From an uncultured bacterium (lineage in GTDB: Bacteria; Methylomirabilota; Methylomirabilia; Rokubacteriales; CSP1-6), in assembly GCA_946479205.1 (NCBI GenBank), contig CAMLFJ010000162.1:1-7264 (forward strand): a stretch of DNA of 7,264 bases. The letters run 5' to 3'. Under the pieces are notes generated by a model. The model did no database searches. It was not told the DNA's origin and was given only the letters and a program-made list of their open reading frames with translations. The position numbers and the translations under genes are program-made. Of the stretch, positions 6,131 through 7,264 are shown piece after piece. Position 1 is the first letter of the stretch. The number at the start of each line of letters is the position of its first letter.

Positions 6131-6160
6131 ATGATAGTCAACACCCGTTGAGCTAGACAA
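6131..6160 (-). promoter_or_regulatory. lexA promoter
   Basis: On the minus strand TTGTCT (6160-6155) is followed after 18 nt by TATCAT (6136-6131), 4/6 and 5/6 matches to the sigma-70 consensus. The start would fall near 6124, giving an untranslated leader of about 50 nt before the lexA GTG. The dyad at 6138-6151 fills the spacer, the classic position for an operator that blocks RNA polymerase. Confidence 0.65.
6138..6151. promoter_or_regulatory. Probable LexA operator (SOS box), TCAAC-N4-GTTGA
   Basis: TCAACACCCGTTGA is a perfect dyad with 5-bp arms and a 4-bp centre, lying wholly between the -35 and -10 of lexA. Its AAC-N4-GTT core has the same spacing as the Gram-positive GAAC-N4-GTTC box, but the outer bases differ (TC/GA). 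It is unlike the CTG-N10-CAG box of gammaproteobacteria. A second TCAACA half-site occurs at 6124-6129, 14 bp away on the same strand. Assignment rests on position and symmetry; binding has not been shown. Confidence 0.6.
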
Positions 6161-6162
6161 GC

Positions 6163-6191
6163 AAAAAAAGGGGGGCTACCCGGCGGGCTCC
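6163..6191 (-). terminator. Possible weak intrinsic terminator after the Tat gene
   Basis: At the end of the Tat-like gene the minus strand reads a G/C-rich stretch that can pair imperfectly (GGG…CCCGCCGGG…CCC, overlapping the TAG stop), then extra C and a run of seven T (6169-6163). The stem is short with an internal loop, so efficiency is doubtful, but the T run is conspicuous in this GC-rich DNA and lies just before the lexA promoter. Confidence 0.3.
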
Positions 6192-6652
6192 CAGGGCTCA
6201 CAGACCGGGCAGGCTGCGTAGCCCGCCTCCCGGGCCTCGGCCACCCGCTTGAAGTACACCCGCTCGGGCTCGGCGATCCGGCGCGCCCAGCTGCAGTCGC
6301 GCCCGTGGAAGAGCTTGGCGCTCCGCTGGGCCAGGTAGTTCTCCCCCTCCGGAACGGCGATGGCCGGCGTCTCGTACGGGTTGAGCACCGACTCCGGCAG
6401 GGCCTCCCCGGTGGCCACCGGCTCGCTGACCGGGTCGGAGGTGGTGGTGACCGGCGTCGGGTCCGGCAGGGGATCCGGTTCGTTGATCCGGAGGTTGGTC
6501 TCGATGGTGGACCGGAACTCGTCGCTGGCCCGCCGAAACTCGCGCATCGCCCGGCCGAGCGAGCGGCCGAGCTGGGGCAGGTTCTTCGGCCCGAACACGA
6601 GCAGAGCGATCACGAAGATGAGTGCCAGCTCCTGCAGGCCGATGTCGAACAT
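6176..6652 (-). CDS. TatA/TatB-family translocase protein fused to an Ada-like zinc-knuckle domain
   Basis: A 158-residue protein. Residues 1-55 are a textbook TatA/TatB unit of the twin-arginine translocase: MFDIGLQEL start, one membrane helix (about 6-20, LALIFVIALLVF), the FGPKNLP hinge (20-26) and an amphipathic helix (LGRSLGRAMREFRRASDEFRSTIE). The MFDIG opening and Glu8 are more like TatB than TatA, but length and sequence do not settle it. A Pro/Thr-rich linker (57-104) leads to an unexpected C-terminal module at 106-153: YLAQRSAKLFHGRDCSWARR … VYFKRVAEAREAGYAACPVCEP. This matches the Ada-type metal-binding fold, with ligands His116, Cys120, Cys148 and Cys151; the Cys that accepts methyl groups in Ada is replaced by His116, so alkyl transfer is not expected. 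Topology puts the module in the cytoplasm. No tatC lies in the window. The gene is monocistronic on present evidence, with its own -10-like element upstream. ATG 6652 gives the canonical N-terminus. Confidence 0.9.
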   Translation of the reverse strand: MFDIGLQELALIFVIALLVFGPKNLPQLGRSLGRAMREFRRASDEFRSTIETNLRINEPDPLPDPTPVTTTSDPVSEPVATGEALPESVLNPYETPAIAVPEGENYLAQRSAKLFHGRDCSWARRIAEPERVYFKRVAEAREAGYAACPVCEPWEPAG

Positions 6653-6674
6653 GGGTGGTCGCGCTCAGCCTCCG

Positions 6675-6680
6675 ACTATA
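6675..6680 (-). promoter_or_regulatory. Possible -10 element for the Tat gene
   Basis: TATAGT on the minus strand (6680-6675), a 5/6 match to TATAAT in an otherwise GC-rich region, lies 22 nt before the ATG at 6652. No convincing -35 is found at the usual distance, so this is tentative. Confidence 0.35.
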
Positions 6681-6734
6681 TCACCACGCGCGAGCCGCGA
6701 CCCGAGCGCAACATGTGCGCGATGTCCGCGCGTT

Positions 6735-6767
6735 GACGGCGGGCGCCGCGCGCAGGCGCCCCGCGTC
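6735..6767. repeat. GC-rich imperfect inverted repeat in the Tat/FecR intergenic region
   Basis: GGGCGCC (6741-6747) and GGCGCCC (6755-6761) form a perfect 7-bp stem with a 7-nt loop. Beyond a 2x2 mismatch, GACG (6735-6738) pairs with CGTC (6764-6767). There is no following T run, so it is not a standard terminator. It lies between two divergently transcribed genes and could be a protein site or simply a product of base composition. The rest of 6653-6899 shows only the promoter-like elements listed separately. Confidence 0.4.
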
Positions 6768-6790
6768 GCCGATTTCCGCCATGCTTTCCC

Positions 6791-6819
6791 TTGCGCGCCC
6801 CTCGCACTGAACGCATAAT
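6791..6819 (+). promoter_or_regulatory. Possible promoter for the FecR-domain gene
   Basis: CATAAT (6814-6819) matches the -10 consensus at 5/6; TTGCGC (6791-6796), 17 nt upstream, is a weak -35 that keeps only the TTG. The transcript would start near 6826 with a leader of about 75 nt. Confidence 0.4.
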
Positions 6820-6899
6820 CAGTCACCCGCAGCGAGTGTACCGGGGAAGGCGCGGCGCACGGGGACGATGTCGATTCGATACAAGGGAGACCAACCGTC

Positions 6900-7264
6900 A
6901 TGGCGGACGCCCGAATCAGAATCCTGCTGCTGGCGACGCTCGTCGTCGCTCTTTCCCCTCTGCCCGCGCTCGCTCAGGCCCAGCCGGTGGGCGTCGTCAC
7001 GACGCTGACCGGGCAGGCCACGCTCGCCCGCACCGCGCTGCCTCAGCCGGTCGCCCTCAAGTTCAAGGACGACGTGTTCGAGCGGGACCGCATCAGCACC
7101 GGCGAGAAGTCCATCGTGCGCGTGCTGCTCGGCGGCAAGGCGATCGTCACCGTGCGGGAGCTCTCGGTGGTGACCATCACCGAGGAGCCCGGGCGCGCCG
7201 TCGTGGACCTCGCCTCGGGGAAGATCGGCGTGGCCGTGGCCAAGCCGCGCATGCGTCCGGGCGA
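6900..7264 (+). CDS. Secreted FecR-domain protein (N-terminal part)
   Basis: The first 121 residues of an exported protein that continues past the right edge. Residues 1-25 are a Sec signal peptide: basic start (ADARIR), hydrophobic core (ILLLATLVVALSPL) and an ALA-Q cleavage site at 25/26. The mature part begins GVVTTLTGQATLARTA, continues as LKFKDDVFERDRISTGEKSIVRVLLGG and ends in VVDLASGKIGVAVAKP; this beta-rich pattern is the FecR domain (PF04773), found in sigma-factor regulators and in many exported proteins with repeat or adhesin tails. Because it has a signal peptide and no anti-sigma zinc-finger segment, it is more likely a periplasmic or surface protein than a classical FecR regulator. 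The ATG at 6900 follows GGGAG by 10 nt. No stop is reached within the window, so full length is unknown. Confidence 0.85.
   Translation, partial: MADARIRILLLATLVVALSPLPALAQAQPVGVVTTLTGQATLARTALPQPVALKFKDDVFERDRISTGEKSIVRVLLGGKAIVTVRELSVVTITEEPGRAVVDLASGKIGVAVAKPRMRPG

Noticed and set aside
6665..6901. Small open frames in the Tat/FecR intergenic region on either strand
   Set aside because: No Shine-Dalgarno, no recognisable product, and overlap with promoter-like elements.
7043..7252. 69-codon minus-strand open frame
   Set aside because: Antisense to the FecR-domain coding sequence, which has a signal peptide and ribosome-binding site.

Overview
This is a very GC-rich bacterial window (roughly 70 % G+C by eye, with strong G/C preference at third codon positions), probably from an uncultivated soil or sediment lineage. 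The gene set (single-domain KaiC-type ATPase, GAF/HD-GYP protein, LexA with an unusual operator, a Tat component with a zinc-knuckle tail) would suit Rokubacteria/Methylomirabilota or a deltaproteobacterial relative, but no marker settles this. No rRNA, tRNA, CRISPR array or mobile element was seen.

Layout. (1) Positions 1-3148, minus strand: a tightly packed four-gene operon. In transcription order it holds a KaiC/RecA-like ATPase, a winged-helix protein resembling the AlkZ DNA-glycosylase family, an amidohydrolase-2 family metal hydrolase, and a class II tRNA nucleotidyltransferase/poly(A) polymerase that runs off the left edge. Junctions are 5 nt, a 1-nt overlap (TGATG) and a 1-nt overlap (TAGTG), so translational coupling is likely. 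(2) Positions 3149-3259: a 111-bp divergent promoter region in which both candidate promoters lie so close to the start codons that both mRNAs look leaderless. (3) Positions 3260-5155, plus strand: a signalling protein with a degenerate receiver-like N-terminus, a GAF domain and an HD-GYP phosphodiesterase domain that carries a long insertion. (4) Positions 5169-6160, minus strand: a lexA operon, with a good promoter whose -35/-10 spacer contains a perfect dyad (TCAAC-N4-GTTGA). lexA is followed by a small membrane protein with a strong ribosome-binding site. (5) Positions 6176-6652, minus strand: a TatA/TatB-type protein fused to a C-terminal Ada-like Cys/His zinc-knuckle domain. (6) Positions 6653-6899: an intergenic region with divergent promoter-like elements and a GC-rich hairpin. 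(7) Positions 6900-7264, plus strand: the start of a secreted FecR-domain protein, cut by the right edge.

How they fit together. The clearest regulatory unit is lexA plus its downstream small membrane protein, which looks like an autoregulated SOS operon and makes the small protein a candidate SOS-induced effector. The KaiC-like ATPase and AlkZ-like protein may form a DNA-associated pair, but that is inference. The most notable points are the LexA operator, the uncharacterised small lexA-operon protein, the Tat/zinc-knuckle fusion, the paired leaderless promoters, and a homopolymer-riddled N-terminus in the tRNA nucleotidyltransferase that is probably a sequencing or assembly fault.
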